DNA of 64,000 nt. Source: Actinomadura rupiterrae. Its GTDB lineage: Bacteria; Actinomycetota; Actinomycetes; Streptosporangiales; Streptosporangiaceae. Position numbers and translations under genes: made by a program. Every line of letters begins with the position of its first letter. Within the stretch, counting starts at the first letter, position 1. This document shows positions 8,003 through 16,959 of the stretch, one piece after another. The DNA lies in contig NZ_JAMZEA010000001.1 in NCBI RefSeq assembly GCF_024172125.1, positions 496,001-560,000 on the forward strand, read 5' to 3'. Below the pieces are notes generated by a model. The model made no database searches, was not told the origin of the DNA, and saw only the letters and a list, made by a program, of their open reading frames with translations.

Positions 8003-10123
8003 TCAGTCGCGGGGCAGGCCGAGGATGCGCTCGCCGATGACGTTCAGGTTCACCTCGGTCGTGCCGCCGCCGATCGACATCGCGCGGGACGCCAGCAGGT
8101 AGCGGGTCCAGCGGCGGCGCAGGTCGTCGCGCCAGCCGCCGGTGAGCGCGCCCTCGGCGTCCAGCAGGGTGAAGCCGTACTCGGTGACGCGCTGGCCGTG
8201 CTCCATCGCGACCAGCTTCCGGACGTTCGCCGTCGCGCCCGGGTCGGTGCCGCTGAGCTGCTTCAGCGTGGCACGGAGCCCGAGCAGGTTGAAGGCGTGC
8301 TCGTCGGCGGCGAGCCGGCCCAGCTCGTCCCGGACGACCGGGTCGTCCGCGACGTCCAGCTCGCGCGCGAGCCGGACCAGCTTGCGCAGGTCGCCGCCGA
8401 GCTGGAACGAGCTGGTCAGCCCGACGCGCTCGTTGGCGAGGGTGTTGCGCGCGACCCGCCAGCCCTCGTTCACCTCGCCGACGACCAGGTCGTCCGGGAC
8501 GAACACGCCGTCCAGGAAGACCTCGTTGAACACCGCGTCGCCGGTGCACTCGCGCAGCGGCCTGATCTCGATGCCCGGCGACGCCATGTCGACCAGGAAG
8601 TAGGTGATCCCGGCGTGCTTGGGACGGTCCGGGTCCGTCCGCGCCAGGCAGATGCCCCACTGCGACTCGCGCGCGAGCGACGTCCAGATCTTCTGCCCGC
8701 TGATCGACCAGCCGCCCTCGACCCGCTCCGCGCGGGTGGACAGGCTCGCCAGGTCGCTGCCCGCGCCGGGCTCGCTGAACAGCTGGCACCAGATGGTCTC
8801 GCCGCGCAGCGTCGGGCCCAGGAAGCGCTGCTGCTGCTCGGCGCTGCCGTACTGGACGAGCGACGGCACGACCCACGCGGCGATCATCAGCGGGACGGGC
8901 TTCACGTCCGCCGCGCGCAGCTCCTGCTGGATGACGATCTGCTCCAGCGGTCCGGCGTCGCGTCCCCAGGGCCGGGGCAGGTGCGGTGTCACCCAGCCCT
9001 CGTCCGCCATCGCGGCACGCTGTTCGAGGAAGTCCATCGCGGCCAGCTCGGCGACGCGCGCGCGGATTCCGGCGCGGAGTTCGGCCGCGTCCTCGGGCAG
9101 CTCGACGTCCATCTCGCGCCGGACGTCCCGGACCGCGAGGCCCGCGATCTCCGCGCGGGCGCGGCTCGCCCGGCCGAGCAGCGCGCGCAGCGTCAGCGCC
9201 CGCCGGTAGACCAGGTGCGCGTCGTGCTCGAAGGTGTAGCCGATGCCGCCGTGCACCTGGATGTTGCCTTCCGCGCAGGTCACGGCCGCGTCGGCGGCGA
9301 GCGTCCGGGCCGCGGCGAGGGCGAGGGCGCGCTGGTCCGGGTCGTCCTCGGCGAGCGCGCGGACGGCGTCCCAGACGGCGGCGCGGGCGCGTTCGAGGGC
9401 GATCAGCATCCGCCCGCACCGGTGCTTGACGCCCTGGAACCGCCCGATCGGACGTCCGAACTGCTCGCGGAGCTTGGCGTAGGCGACCGCGTCGTCCAGG
9501 GCGCGCGCGGCGACACCGCACGCCTCCGCGCCGAGCAGGACGGTCGCGAGCGCCTGCCCGTCCACGCCGTCGATCACGCGGTCCCCGGCCGGCTCGCGGG
9601 CCGTCACCCGCGCGACCGGACGGGTCAGGTCGAGCGCTTCGAGCGGTTCGATCTCGGCGTCGGCCGCGTCCACGACCGTCCACCGGCCGTCGCCGAGCGG
9701 AAGGACGAGCAGGTCGGCGAGCGAGGCGCCGAGGACCGGGCCGGATGCGGAGAGCGCGACGGCGGCCGTGCGGGAGCCGTCCGCGAGGCCGGGCAGCAGG
9801 TCGGCGGCCGCCTTCGAGTCGCCGCCCGCCGCGATCAGCGCGGACGCCAGGACGGTCGGCAGGTACGGGCCGGGAGCCAGCGCGCGGCCCAGCTCCTCCA
9901 GCGCGACCGCCTGCTCCAGCAGCCCCGCGCCCTGCCCGCCGTGCTCCTCGGGCAGGTGCAGGCCGAGGAGGCCCTGGTCGGCCAGCGCGGTCCAGAACGC
10001 GGGGCGGCGTTCCGGACCGTCCTCGACCGCCGCCCGGACCGTCCGGTCCACCCCGTGCCGCTCGACCAGCCCCCGCACGGACGCGGCGAGCGCCTCGTGC
10101 TCCTCGGTCAGTCCGATCGCCAT
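8003..10123 (-). CDS. Fused two-domain acyl-CoA dehydrogenase
   Basis: 706 residues, twice the usual size: two acyl-CoA dehydrogenase modules in one chain. Module 1 (about 1-330) shows LHLPEEHGGQGAGLLEQAVA, YAKLREQFGRPIGRFQGVKH and VHGGIGYTFEHDAHL; module 2 (about 340-706) shows WCQLFSEPGAGSDLASL, SGQKIWTSLA and the end GGGTTEVNLNVIGERILGL. This layout is that of mycobacterial FadE34/FadE6, FAD flavoenzymes that oxidise steroid side-chain or branched acyl-CoA thioesters. The ATG at 10123 follows GAGAGGTGCGGCC; an ATG 30 bp upstream has no such site. Monocistronic or upstream partner of the SDR gene. Substrate is inferred from family only. Confidence 0.92.
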   Translation of the reverse strand: MAIGLTEEHEALAASVRGLVERHGVDRTVRAAVEDGPERRPAFWTALADQGLLGLHLPEEHGGQGAGLLEQAVALEELGRALAPGPYLPTVLASALIAAGGDSKAAADLLPGLADGSRTAAVALSASGPVLGASLADLLVLPLGDGRWTVVDAADAEIEPLEALDLTRPVARVTAREPAGDRVIDGVDGQALATVLLGAEACGVAARALDDAVAYAKLREQFGRPIGRFQGVKHRCGRMLIALERARAAVWDAVRALAEDDPDQRALALAAARTLAADAAVTCAEGNIQVHGGIGYTFEHDAHLVYRRALTLRALLGRASRARAEIAGLAVRDVRREMDVELPEDAAELRAGIRARVAELAAMDFLEQRAAMADEGWVTPHLPRPWGRDAGPLEQIVIQQELRAADVKPVPLMIAAWVVPSLVQYGSAEQQQRFLGPTLRGETIWCQLFSEPGAGSDLASLSTRAERVEGGWSISGQKIWTSLARESQWGICLARTDPDRPKHAGITYFLVDMASPGIEIRPLRECTGDAVFNEVFLDGVFVPDDLVVGEVNEGWRVARNTLANERVGLTSSFQLGGDLRKLVRLARELDVADDPVVRDELGRLAADEHAFNLLGLRATLKQLSGTDPGATANVRKLVAMEHGQRVTEYGFTLLDAEGALTGGWRDDLRRRWTRYLLASRAMSIGGGTTEVNLNVIGERILGLPRD

Positions 10124-10222
10124 GGCCGCACCTCTCGCTCGGAAGTAAGCCACAGCTTATTAGAATCGCGTTCGGCTGTCCCGCGGGCGCGCCCCCGGCA
10201 CCGGAACCGGGAGCGCGTGCGG

Positions 10223-10474
10223 CTAGTGCCAGAGCAGCGCCACGAACAGGCCGAGCAGCAGCACCGCGATCAGCCCGGTCACGCTCCAGGTCAGCGGGAT
10301 CGCGCTGGTCAGGGCACCGGGTCTGGGCGCGCGCCGCGGGCCGTGCCGGGCCGTCGCCACGTCCGGGCCCTGGGGCGGCGGAGACATCACGCCGTCCTGG
10401 GCGGGACGGTCCGGCGCAGGGAGCACGCGCGGAAGCGGGCCGGTTGGGGCGTCCTCGAAATCCTCCTCGCGCAT
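10223..10474 (-). CDS. Small single-pass membrane protein with DAPTGPLP motif
   Basis: 83 residues with a disordered Pro-rich N-terminal half and one C-terminal membrane helix (LTWSVTGLIAVLLLGLFVAL, about 61-80) ending in LLWH, a tail-anchored layout. A GAGGAC ribosome site precedes the ATG. Residues 8-15 read DAPTGPLP, and the same octapeptide is found near the start of the next upstream gene's product, only 60 bp away on the same strand, so the two are probably co-expressed and may share a binding partner. Family not recognised. Confidence 0.7.
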   Translation of the reverse strand: MREEDFEDAPTGPLPRVLPAPDRPAQDGVMSPPPQGPDVATARHGPRRAPRPGALTSAIPLTWSVTGLIAVLLLGLFVALLWH

Positions 10475-10534
10475 GTCCTCAAACTAGGCGAGGCGTGACC
10501 GGGCGCCCACCCGGGGCGACACCGGTGTAGCGGG

Positions 10535-12478
10535 TCAGGAGGCGACCTTGAGCCCGTCGAGGAAGGCGTTGAGGTCCGGCCAGAGCTTGCGCTCGGTGTT
10601 CGGCATCGACGCGAACACCACCGCCGGGGTCTTGTGCCCGGTGTCGATCACGGCGGTGACCACGACCTCGCCGGTCGCCTTCACGCCCGGCCGCTTGTAC
10701 TTCAGGTAGTTCGCGATCAGCCAGCCCTTGTGCGGGCCGACCGTGATCTCCTGCGACGCGAGCGGGGACGAGTCGTGGTCGAAGGCGTAGTACTGCTTGT
10801 CGAAGCCCTTGACCGCGAGCGCGGTGACCTCGCGGAGGCTCTCCGGGCCCTTGTAGTGCGACTGGAGCGCCGGGAGCAGCGTGCCGGTGAGCAGCTGCCC
10901 GTACCAGAGCCGGTCGCCGTGCTTCTCGGTCACCAGGATCTGCTGGCCCGACCAGCCGGGCACCGCCAGCTTGTTCTTCTTGGTCGGCGCCTGCCACGGC
11001 TCGGCGAACCGCGGGTAGGACAGCCCGGCCTTCGCGTCGGTCGCGCGCCCGGCGATCTTGCCCGGCTTGCCGGCGAACTTGGCCAGCGGCTTGTCCGGCG
11101 GGAGCTGCGCCTTCGGCGGCTCCGGCTGGCCCGTCGGGTGGACGGCGGCGGGGTGGGACGGCCGCGGCTCCGCGGTGTCCGTCGAGCCCGAGCCGTCCTT
11201 CTTGGTCTTCATGAAGTACACGCCACCGGCGGCGACGAGCGCGATGACCAGCAGGCCGACACCGCCGAACAGCGCCACGCGGGACCGTCCGCCGCCCTCA
11301 CCGCCGCCGTCGTCGAATCCGCCGGACCGGCGCTGCTCGCCGCCGTCCCCGCCGATCAGCATGCCGTCGGCCGACTTCTCGTCCGCCATCCAGCCGGGCA
11401 TCTGCCAGTTGCCGCTGCTCGGCCGTCCCGGACGGGCCGTGCCCGAGGACATCGTCGGGTCGGCCACGGCCGCGTACCGGCCATCGCCTTCGGCGGGTCC
11501 GGCGTCGTCCTCGAAGAGCGAGCCCTCCCAGCCCGGGCCGGCGACCTGCTCGTCCTTCGGCGCCACCTTCACATCGTCCGCGGCCTTGCCGGACGCGTCG
11601 TGCGCGCCGGGCTCGCGGACGCCGGAGTCATAAGCGGACGCGTCGCGTGCGGGAGCGTCCATGCCGTGGGCGGCGGGTGTGTCCGCGGCGAAACCGGCGT
11701 CGTAGGCGGACGGCTCGTGCAGCGCGTCGACTGAGGGCGCCTGGTGCGCGGAGGGCTTCGGCTCGTCCCAGGCGGGGACGGGCTCGCGCGGCTCGTCGTG
11801 CCACCAGGCGCCGGACGTGCCATGCGATCCGGGCGGGCCGGGGCGCTCGCCGGGATCGACGTCGAACTCGACCGGGCCGACGACGTCCGCGAGGTCTTGG
11901 GCGGTCGGTGGTCTGGTGGCCCCGGTCTTCGCCTCGACGGTCGGCACGCCCTGCGCGGGCGGGAGCGGCTCGTCGGCGACCGCGGGCTCGGGCTCCGGCC
12001 GCCATGCCTCGGGCTCCGGGGTCTCGCGCGGCTCGTGCTGCTCGTGCTGCTCGTGCTGCGGAGCGTCCTGCGGGTCGGGCTGGGGAGCCGCGGGCCGGGG
12101 CTTCGGGGTGTGCAGGTGCGGGGCCTCGACCTTGCCCCAGACGTCGTGGTACTCGGTCTTCTCGGCCGGCGCCGCCGGCTCGGCCGGCGCCGGTTCGGGG
12201 GCGGCCTCGGGCTCGGGCTCGGAGACGCGGGCGGACTCGGCGAACGGGGACTCGGAGAACTCCGTCCGGCCGGTCGGCTCGGGGATCGCCACCTCGGGGA
12301 CCTTGACCTCGATCTCGGGGAAGGACATGCGGGACGGGGACCCGGCGGGCGGCCGCGGGTCGCGCCCGGCGGCGGGCTGGGCGGGCAGCGGGCCGGTCGG
12401 CGCGTCCGCCATCTCTCCGTCGGCTCCGTTCTCGCTCATGTCGGTCCAGCGCGGTCCGCGCTCCCCCTGATCGGACAT
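10535..12478 (-). CDS. Membrane-anchored protein with long disordered cytoplasmic arm
   Basis: About 647 residues in three parts: a Pro/Glu/Ala-rich acidic, probably disordered arm of about 390 residues (with short repeats such as HEQHEQHE and SAYD), one membrane helix (VALFGGVGLLVIALVAAGGV, near 405-425), and a compact C-terminal domain of about 200 residues beginning after a Pro-rich linker. The C-terminal domain contains LWYGQLLTGTLLPALQSHYK and ends LWPDLNAFLDGLKV; I do not recognise it. Topology suggests the arm is cytoplasmic and the folded domain external. The motif DAPTGPLP lies near residue 25, as in the neighbouring small membrane protein. Start among three nearby ATGs is uncertain because none has a clear ribosome site. 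Confidence 0.85.
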   Translation of the reverse strand: MSDQGERGPRWTDMSENGADGEMADAPTGPLPAQPAAGRDPRPPAGSPSRMSFPEIEVKVPEVAIPEPTGRTEFSESPFAESARVSEPEPEAAPEPAPAEPAAPAEKTEYHDVWGKVEAPHLHTPKPRPAAPQPDPQDAPQHEQHEQHEPRETPEPEAWRPEPEPAVADEPLPPAQGVPTVEAKTGATRPPTAQDLADVVGPVEFDVDPGERPGPPGSHGTSGAWWHDEPREPVPAWDEPKPSAHQAPSVDALHEPSAYDAGFAADTPAAHGMDAPARDASAYDSGVREPGAHDASGKAADDVKVAPKDEQVAGPGWEGSLFEDDAGPAEGDGRYAAVADPTMSSGTARPGRPSSGNWQMPGWMADEKSADGMLIGGDGGEQRRSGGFDDGGGEGGGRSRVALFGGVGLLVIALVAAGGVYFMKTKKDGSGSTDTAEPRPSHPAAVHPTGQPEPPKAQLPPDKPLAKFAGKPGKIAGRATDAKAGLSYPRFAEPWQAPTKKNKLAVPGWSGQQILVTEKHGDRLWYGQLLTGTLLPALQSHYKGPESLREVTALAVKGFDKQYYAFDHDSSPLASQEITVGPHKGWLIANYLKYKRPGVKATGEVVVTAVIDTGHKTPAVVFASMPNTERKLWPDLNAFLDGLKVAS

Positions 12479-12553
12479 GCGGCACACGTTACGCGAAGAT
12501 CACTCATTATGGACCGGCCGGTAATTACGCTCAGGACACATCTTTCTATCGCC

Positions 12554-13711
12554 TCAGTGATGTGGCGATGACAGTTGATCTCCGTGCGACGGGGGAATCG
12601 CAGGCACGAGCCGTTCCCGCACGAGGATCGCCCCGCCCGCGACCGCGCCCGGCATGGCCAGGACGGCCCCGAGAGGGATGAGGAAGACCACGAATGCGGA
12701 CGCGCCGAAACCCACCGCGAGCGACCGGTGCGCCTTCAGCAGCGCGAACCGGTCGCGGCGCCGCAGGCCGCGCCGCTCCAGCATGACGGCCGACAGCTCG
12801 CCCGCGAGGAAATATCCCGAAACGCACGCCGCGACGACCGGCACGACGGTCTGCCCGACCACCGGCAGGAACCCCAGGACGAAGAACAGCGCCCCGAAGC
12901 CGACCGCGTACAAGCCGAGGATCAGCGCGTCCTTCAGCGCCCGCGCGATCTGGGTCAGCAGCGGGACGTCCGGCTCGGGCGGCGCGCCGCCCATCGAGTC
13001 CTCGACCGCGACCGCGATCCGCTCGTAGAACGGGTCGCCGACCAGGAGCGTCAGGGCGGTGAACGTCAGCACCGACAGGAACGCCGCCGCGCCGAACAGC
13101 GCGATCCCCGCGACGACGTGCGTCGTGGTGCGCAGCCCGGACGACCAGTGGTCGGCGAACGGCGTCACCCACCGCGCCGCGCCGTCCAGGTTCCACGCGA
13201 GCGAGCCGAGCAGGACGGCGTAGAAGACCAGCACGATCAGCGCCGGGATCAGCCCGAACAGCCACTTCCCCGGACGCCGCGCCACCCACGCCAGGCCGCG
13301 CAGGAAGTACACGACCCCCGAGCCGAAGTCCTTGAGCCCGCGCCCCCGGACCACCGGCACGTGCTGCCCGGCAGGCCGTCCGCCCTGGCCCGCGCCTTGG
13401 GCGTACATGGGGTTCTGGCCGTGCGCAGGAGCCTGCCCGTAGGACGGCTGCTGACCGTGAGGCTGCTGCCCATAAGCCTGCTGACCGTGAGGCTCCTGCC
13501 CATAAGCCTGCTGACCGTGAGGCTGCTGACCGTGAGGCTGCTGTCCGTAGGCAGGGCCTTGCGCAGGCTGCTGTCCGTAGGCGGGGCCTGGGCCGGGCTG
13601 CTGTCCATAGGAAGGCTGCTGTCCGTACGGACCCTGCGGGGCAGGAGCGGGCGACCAGCCGCCGTGGGGACGGCCGGGCGGAGGGGTGCGAGGGTCGTGC
13701 GGGTGGCTCAC
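12554..13711 (-). CDS. EI24-domain membrane protein with YGQQP-repeat N terminus
   Basis: 385 residues. Residues about 25-110 are a low-complexity tract of Y/H-GQQ-P/A repeats (over a dozen), followed by an EI24/CysZ-type domain of about 250 residues: [20 protein letters not shown], a pair of helices, [15 protein letters not shown] (the family's most conserved stretch), further helices and a [13 protein letters not shown] loop. EI24 proteins include the sulfate transporter CysZ, but the actinobacterial branch has no proven substrate. GTG start, 10 bp after the SDR gene's stop, so probably co-transcribed with it. The Q-rich arm resembles those of other actinobacterial membrane proteins and may mediate protein contacts. 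Confidence 0.88.
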   Translation of the reverse strand: MSHPHDPRTPPPGRPHGGWSPAPAPQGPYGQQPSYGQQPGPGPAYGQQPAQGPAYGQQPHGQQPHGQQAYGQEPHGQQAYGQQPHGQQPSYGQAPAHGQNPMYAQGAGQGGRPAGQHVPVVRGRGLKDFGSGVVYFLRGLAWVARRPGKWLFGLIPALIVLVFYAVLLGSLAWNLDGAARWVTPFADHWSSGLRTTTHVVAGIALFGAAAFLSVLTFTALTLLVGDPFYERIAVAVEDSMGGAPPEPDVPLLTQIARALKDALILGLYAVGFGALFFVLGFLPVVGQTVVPVVAACVSGYFLAGELSAVMLERRGLRRRDRFALLKAHRSLAVGFGASAFVVFLIPLGAVLAMPGAVAGGAILVRERLVPAIPPSHGDQLSSPHH

Positions 13712-13721
13712 AGGGGCAACG

Positions 13722-14600
13722 TTAGCGGCTGGGCAGGCCGACGAGTGCGGACGAACGGTCCCAGACCGCGCGGCGGAGGGCGGTGTCCTTGAGCGGGCCT
13801 GAGCGGGGCAGGAAGCGCAGGCCCGGAGTGGACGTGACGAACTCGCCCGTCCGGGTCGCGAACTCGGGGTCGGTCGCGACGCGGACGACGACCCGGGCGC
13901 CCTGGGCGGGTGTGCGCAGCGCGGGCGTGTGGGAGAGCAGCCCGGCGACGCGTCCGGTGCCGGGGACGTCGCGGGCGAGCCCGGTGGCGACCATGCCGGG
14001 ACAGACCGCGTTCGCGGTGACGCCCGTCCCGTCCAGGCGCTCGGCGAGCTCCTGCGTGAACAGGATGTTGAGCAGCTTCGACCGCGCGTACACCCGCAGG
14101 GATCCGGACGGCCCGTAAGGCGCGGGTTCGGCGAACCGCTCGGGGTCCAGCCGGCCCGCGTGCCGGTGCGCCTCGGACGCGACCGTGACGACCCGCGCGC
14201 CGCCCGAACAGCCGGCCTTCTCCAGCGGGCCCAGCAGCAGCTCGGTGAGCAGGAACGGCCCGAGGTGGTTGGTGGCGATCATGCGGTCGTGGCCGTCCGC
14301 GCTGGTCTTGGCGCGGGCCAGGTGCACGCCCGCGTTGTTGACCAGCACGTCGAGCCGGCCGTAGGCGGCGTGCACGCGCTCGGCGGCGTGCCGGACGTCC
14401 TCCAGCGCGGACAGGTCCGCCAGGAACAGGTCGAAGTCCGCGCCGGGCACGCTCGCGGCCAGTTCCTCCAGCGCCCGCTCGGCCCGGGTGGGGTTGCGGG
14501 CGACGACGCCGACCCGGAAGCCGCGCCGCGCGAGTTCGCGGGCGGTCTCCTTCCCGATGCCCGACGTGGCCCCGGTGACGACCGCGATCTTGTCCTCCAT
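13722..14600 (-). CDS. SDR-family oxidoreductase, retinol dehydrogenase-like
   Basis: 292 residues from the ATG at 14600 (GGGAGG site upstream). Complete SDR signature: [14 protein letters not shown] cofactor loop, [10 protein letters not shown] (Arg typical of NADP use), NNAGVHLAR, catalytic serine in [10 protein letters not shown] and YARSKLLN with the catalytic Tyr and Lys intact. The length and the RSKLLN stretch place it with the retinol dehydrogenase/WW-oxidoreductase-like SDRs, which in actinomycetes reduce or oxidise lipophilic alcohols and ketones. Palindromic DNA 45-70 bp upstream suggests dedicated control. Substrate unknown. Confidence 0.92.
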   Translation of the reverse strand: MEDKIAVVTGATSGIGKETARELARRGFRVGVVARNPTRAERALEELAASVPGADFDLFLADLSALEDVRHAAERVHAAYGRLDVLVNNAGVHLARAKTSADGHDRMIATNHLGPFLLTELLLGPLEKAGCSGGARVVTVASEAHRHAGRLDPERFAEPAPYGPSGSLRVYARSKLLNILFTQELAERLDGTGVTANAVCPGMVATGLARDVPGTGRVAGLLSHTPALRTPAQGARVVVRVATDPEFATRTGEFVTSTPGLRFLPRSGPLKDTALRRAVWDRSSALVGLPSR

Positions 14601-14644
14601 GGGCCCAGCCTCCCGGAGAGCTGCGTCACATTGGAAGACCCAAA

Positions 14645-14668
14645 CGAACGTTCGGACGGGAATTCCCG
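14645..14668. promoter_or_regulatory. Pair of perfect palindromes upstream of the SDR gene
   Basis: CGAACGTTCG (14645-14654) and CGGGAATTCCCG (14657-14668) are perfect 10- and 12-bp palindromes, 45-70 bp upstream of the SDR start. They are probable operator sites, though the regulator is not identifiable. Confidence 0.5.
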
Positions 14669-14702
14669 AACATCCCTTTTCCGGGAGGTGTCCGAACCGG
14701 AA

Positions 14703-14756
14703 ACCGGCCCGGGTCCGCCCGACGCGCGTCCGGCGGCACCGGCCCGGGTCCGCCCG
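14703..14756. repeat. Direct repeat of 19 bp
   Basis: ACCGGCCCGGGTCCGCCCG occurs at 14703-14721 and again at 14738-14756 in the gap between the SDR gene and the M1 peptidase terminator. Both copies are identical; role unknown. Confidence 0.6.
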
Positions 14757-14822
14757 GACGCGAGTCCGCCCCGTCCGGGGGGAGTGGACGGGGCGGAACA
14801 CGGGCGGGGGACGGGATCCCCC

Positions 14823-14870
14823 GACCGCGCCGGGACGGGACTCGGGGGCAGGCCCCGTCCCGGCGCGGTC
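14823..14870 (-). terminator. Terminator of the M1 peptidase gene
   Basis: A perfect 17-bp inverted repeat (GACCGCGCCGGGACGGG at 14823-14839, its complement at 14854-14870) with a 14-base loop, touching the M1 peptidase stop codon. Very stable, without a U tract. Confidence 0.75.
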
Positions 14871-16824
14871 AGCCTTCGATGCGGTGCTGGGTCCAGAACG
14901 ACGTCAGGTCCGTGGTGGTCGCGGCCTGGGCCGCGGCCTTGAACTCCGCCGTCGTCGAGACTCCGTACCAGTGGGACTGCGCGTAGTTGCGCAGCAGCGT
15001 GGCCATGGCGTTGTCACCGATGAGGCGCTGCAGGTCGTGCAGCGCGCACTTGCCGTAGCCGTAGACGACCGTGGAGTACCGGGAGGAGTGCGCGTCCCAG
15101 TACGCCATCGAGTTGGTGATCTTCTCCGCGGACGACGCCCACGACACGTTCGACCAGCAGCCCGACCCGGTGTCGTTGAAGTACAGGTCGGTCGAGTAGT
15201 CGGCGAACGACTCGTCCAGCCAGGGACTGTTGTACTCGTCGTCGCCGACGATCCCGTACCACCACTGGTGGGCGAGCTCGTGCGCGAGCGCGGTGGAGCT
15301 GACCAGGTCGAGGATGAAGCCCGGGTACTCCATGCCGCCGAACCAGAAGTTGTTGTCGAGGATCACGTCCGCCTCGCCGTACGGGTAGGCCCCGAACCGC
15401 GAGGAGTGCACGTCCAGCGCGTTCGTCGCCGTGTTCAGCATCGACTGCGCGGACGAGGACGAGATGCCGCTCACCCAGTAGACGTTGACCTTCACGCCGC
15501 CGGACGAGGTGCCGGAGATCTTCTGGAACGGCCCGGCGCCCCAGGCGAAGTCCCGCACCTTGGTCGCGGTCGCCGTGGTGACCGTCCGCCCGGACGAGCC
15601 TGGTGTGTCGACCGAGGTCCCGGTGGCCGGGACGGCGATCGAGGTCGGGTGGTCGAGCGTGACCTTGAAGTCCGACGCGAGCGAGTAGAACGACTCGCCG
15701 TTGTTGGTGTAGGGGTCGAGGTGCCAGCCCGAGGCGTCCCGGATGGCGAGCACGGGCAGCGCGTTGCCGATGAAGTTGTAGGAGCCGTCGCGGCCGAACC
15801 GGTCCGCGCCGGACGGCACGACGATCTTCAGGTCGAAGCCGACCGTGCCGCTCTGCCCCTGGTTCAGCGGGGCGGGCAGGGTCACCTTCAGCGCCGTGCA
15901 GCCGACCTCCAGCGACCCGGCGGTGCCGCCGGTGACGTTGCTGACGGTGATCGGCGTGTTGGACGGGCAGGTGCCGTGGTAGTTGTCCCACAGCCGCAGG
16001 TAGACCTCGGACAGCGGGGTCGCGGACGCGTTGGTGAACGAGGCGGACTCGTGGCCCGTCCACGTCCCGCCGGACGCGTCGCTGGTGAGGTTCACCGTGT
16101 AGGACGGCGTGGCGGGCGTGCGCGTGGAGTCGCCCGGCGGCGTGGTGCCTCCGGAGACGTCCAGCGCGACGTCGTCCAGCACGAAGCTGGTCTGGAGGCT
16201 CACGTCCTCGCTGCCGGTGAACGCGAGCGTCACGGTCTGGCCCGCGTAGGCGGACACGTCGAAGGTCTTCTTCACGTACCCGCTCGCCGCGTCCAGGTTG
16301 GAGAACGAGCCGAGCGTGGTCGTGCCGATCTTCGCGGTGAGCTTGTCGTAGGCGACCTGGTCGTACTCGTCGGTGTCGACGTGCAGCCAGAACGACAGGG
16401 TCGCGGTGGAGCAGCCGGCGGGCAGCGTCACCGACTGCGTCAGCGTGTCGGTGTGCATGCTCCCGGTGCCGTCCAGCCGGGCGAACCGGCTGCCGGAGTG
16501 CGCGGTCTCGCCGCCGCCGGTGAAGATGACGTTGCTGGACGCCGTCCAGGGCGAGGTGCCGTTCTCGAAGCCGCCGTTGCCGACGACCTGGGCGGGCGTG
16601 CAGGCCGCCGCGGCGGCGTGCGGCTTGGGCTTGGGCTGGGCGTGGGGCGCCCCGGCGGGCTGGGCGAGCCGCCCGGCGGCACGTGCCTCCGCGGGCTGGG
16701 CCGAGGCGGTGGCCGCGGGCGCGGCCAGGCCCGCGGTCGCGAGCACGAGGCCCGTGCCGAGGGCGAGCAGTCTGCTGGTCCGGCGCGCTGAGGGAAGCGC
16801 GCCCTTCAGGGGGGTGCGGGTCAA
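14869..16824 (-). CDS. Secreted M1-family zinc metallopeptidase
   Basis: 651 residues. TTG start (16824) with GGGAGA upstream. After a long signal peptide (cleavage near ATASAQ) comes a beta-sandwich-like module of about 145 residues (NGGFENGTSPW to QTSFVLDDVALDVS), then the M1 N-terminal saddle and catalytic domain: GGMEYPG exopeptidase motif, HELAHQWWYG (zinc ligands H515, H519, general base E516) and the third ligand E538 in WLDESFADY. At least the length and order are complete for a short M1 enzyme without the C-terminal helical domain. It should remove N-terminal residues or short peptides from extracellular proteins. The first module is the same as the C-terminal module of the adjacent M4 peptidase. 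Confidence 0.92.
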   Translation of the reverse strand: MTRTPLKGALPSARRTSRLLALGTGLVLATAGLAAPAATASAQPAEARAAGRLAQPAGAPHAQPKPKPHAAAAACTPAQVVGNGGFENGTSPWTASSNVIFTGGGETAHSGSRFARLDGTGSMHTDTLTQSVTLPAGCSTATLSFWLHVDTDEYDQVAYDKLTAKIGTTTLGSFSNLDAASGYVKKTFDVSAYAGQTVTLAFTGSEDVSLQTSFVLDDVALDVSGGTTPPGDSTRTPATPSYTVNLTSDASGGTWTGHESASFTNASATPLSEVYLRLWDNYHGTCPSNTPITVSNVTGGTAGSLEVGCTALKVTLPAPLNQGQSGTVGFDLKIVVPSGADRFGRDGSYNFIGNALPVLAIRDASGWHLDPYTNNGESFYSLASDFKVTLDHPTSIAVPATGTSVDTPGSSGRTVTTATATKVRDFAWGAGPFQKISGTSSGGVKVNVYWVSGISSSSAQSMLNTATNALDVHSSRFGAYPYGEADVILDNNFWFGGMEYPGFILDLVSSTALAHELAHQWWYGIVGDDEYNSPWLDESFADYSTDLYFNDTGSGCWSNVSWASSAEKITNSMAYWDAHSSRYSTVVYGYGKCALHDLQRLIGDNAMATLLRNYAQSHWYGVSTTAEFKAAAQAATTTDLTSFWTQHRIEG

Positions 16825-16845
16825 GGGGATCTCCCTCGCGGGCAG

Positions 16846-16881
16846 GTCCCGGGCGCGACCGGGTGGTGCCGCGCCCGGGAC
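16846..16881. promoter_or_regulatory. Inverted repeat in the leader of the M1 peptidase gene
   Basis: GTCCCGGGCGCG (16846-16857) and CGCGCCCGGGAC (16870-16881) form a perfect 12-bp stem about 20-55 bp upstream of the TTG start. It could be an operator or a leader hairpin affecting expression. Confidence 0.45.
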
Positions 16882-16915
16882 GAAGGGCTGGAACCGTCAT
16901 CCGGCTCCGTCAGGT

Positions 16916-16952
16916 GGCGCCGGCCGCCGCCGGGGGAACGGCGGCCGGCGCC
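16916..16952 (-). terminator. Terminator of the M4 peptidase gene
   Basis: GGCGCCGGCCGCCG (16916-16929) pairs perfectly with CGGCGGCCGGCGCC (16939-16952) across a 9-base loop, just downstream of the M4 peptidase stop at 16960. Read-through would reach the M1 gene. Confidence 0.7.
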
Positions 16953-16959
16953 CGGCGAC

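Noticed and set aside
7142-10498. A 1118-codon open frame on the plus strand
   Set aside because: It is antisense to the SDR and acyl-CoA dehydrogenase genes, which have clear motifs; its product is Arg/Gly/Val-rich low complexity, typical of antisense frames in very GC-rich DNA.
13430-13640. Repetitive DNA at 13.4-13.6 kb as a CRISPR or tandem repeat locus
   Set aside because: It is the coding sequence for the YGQQP repeats of the EI24 protein; there are no spacers.
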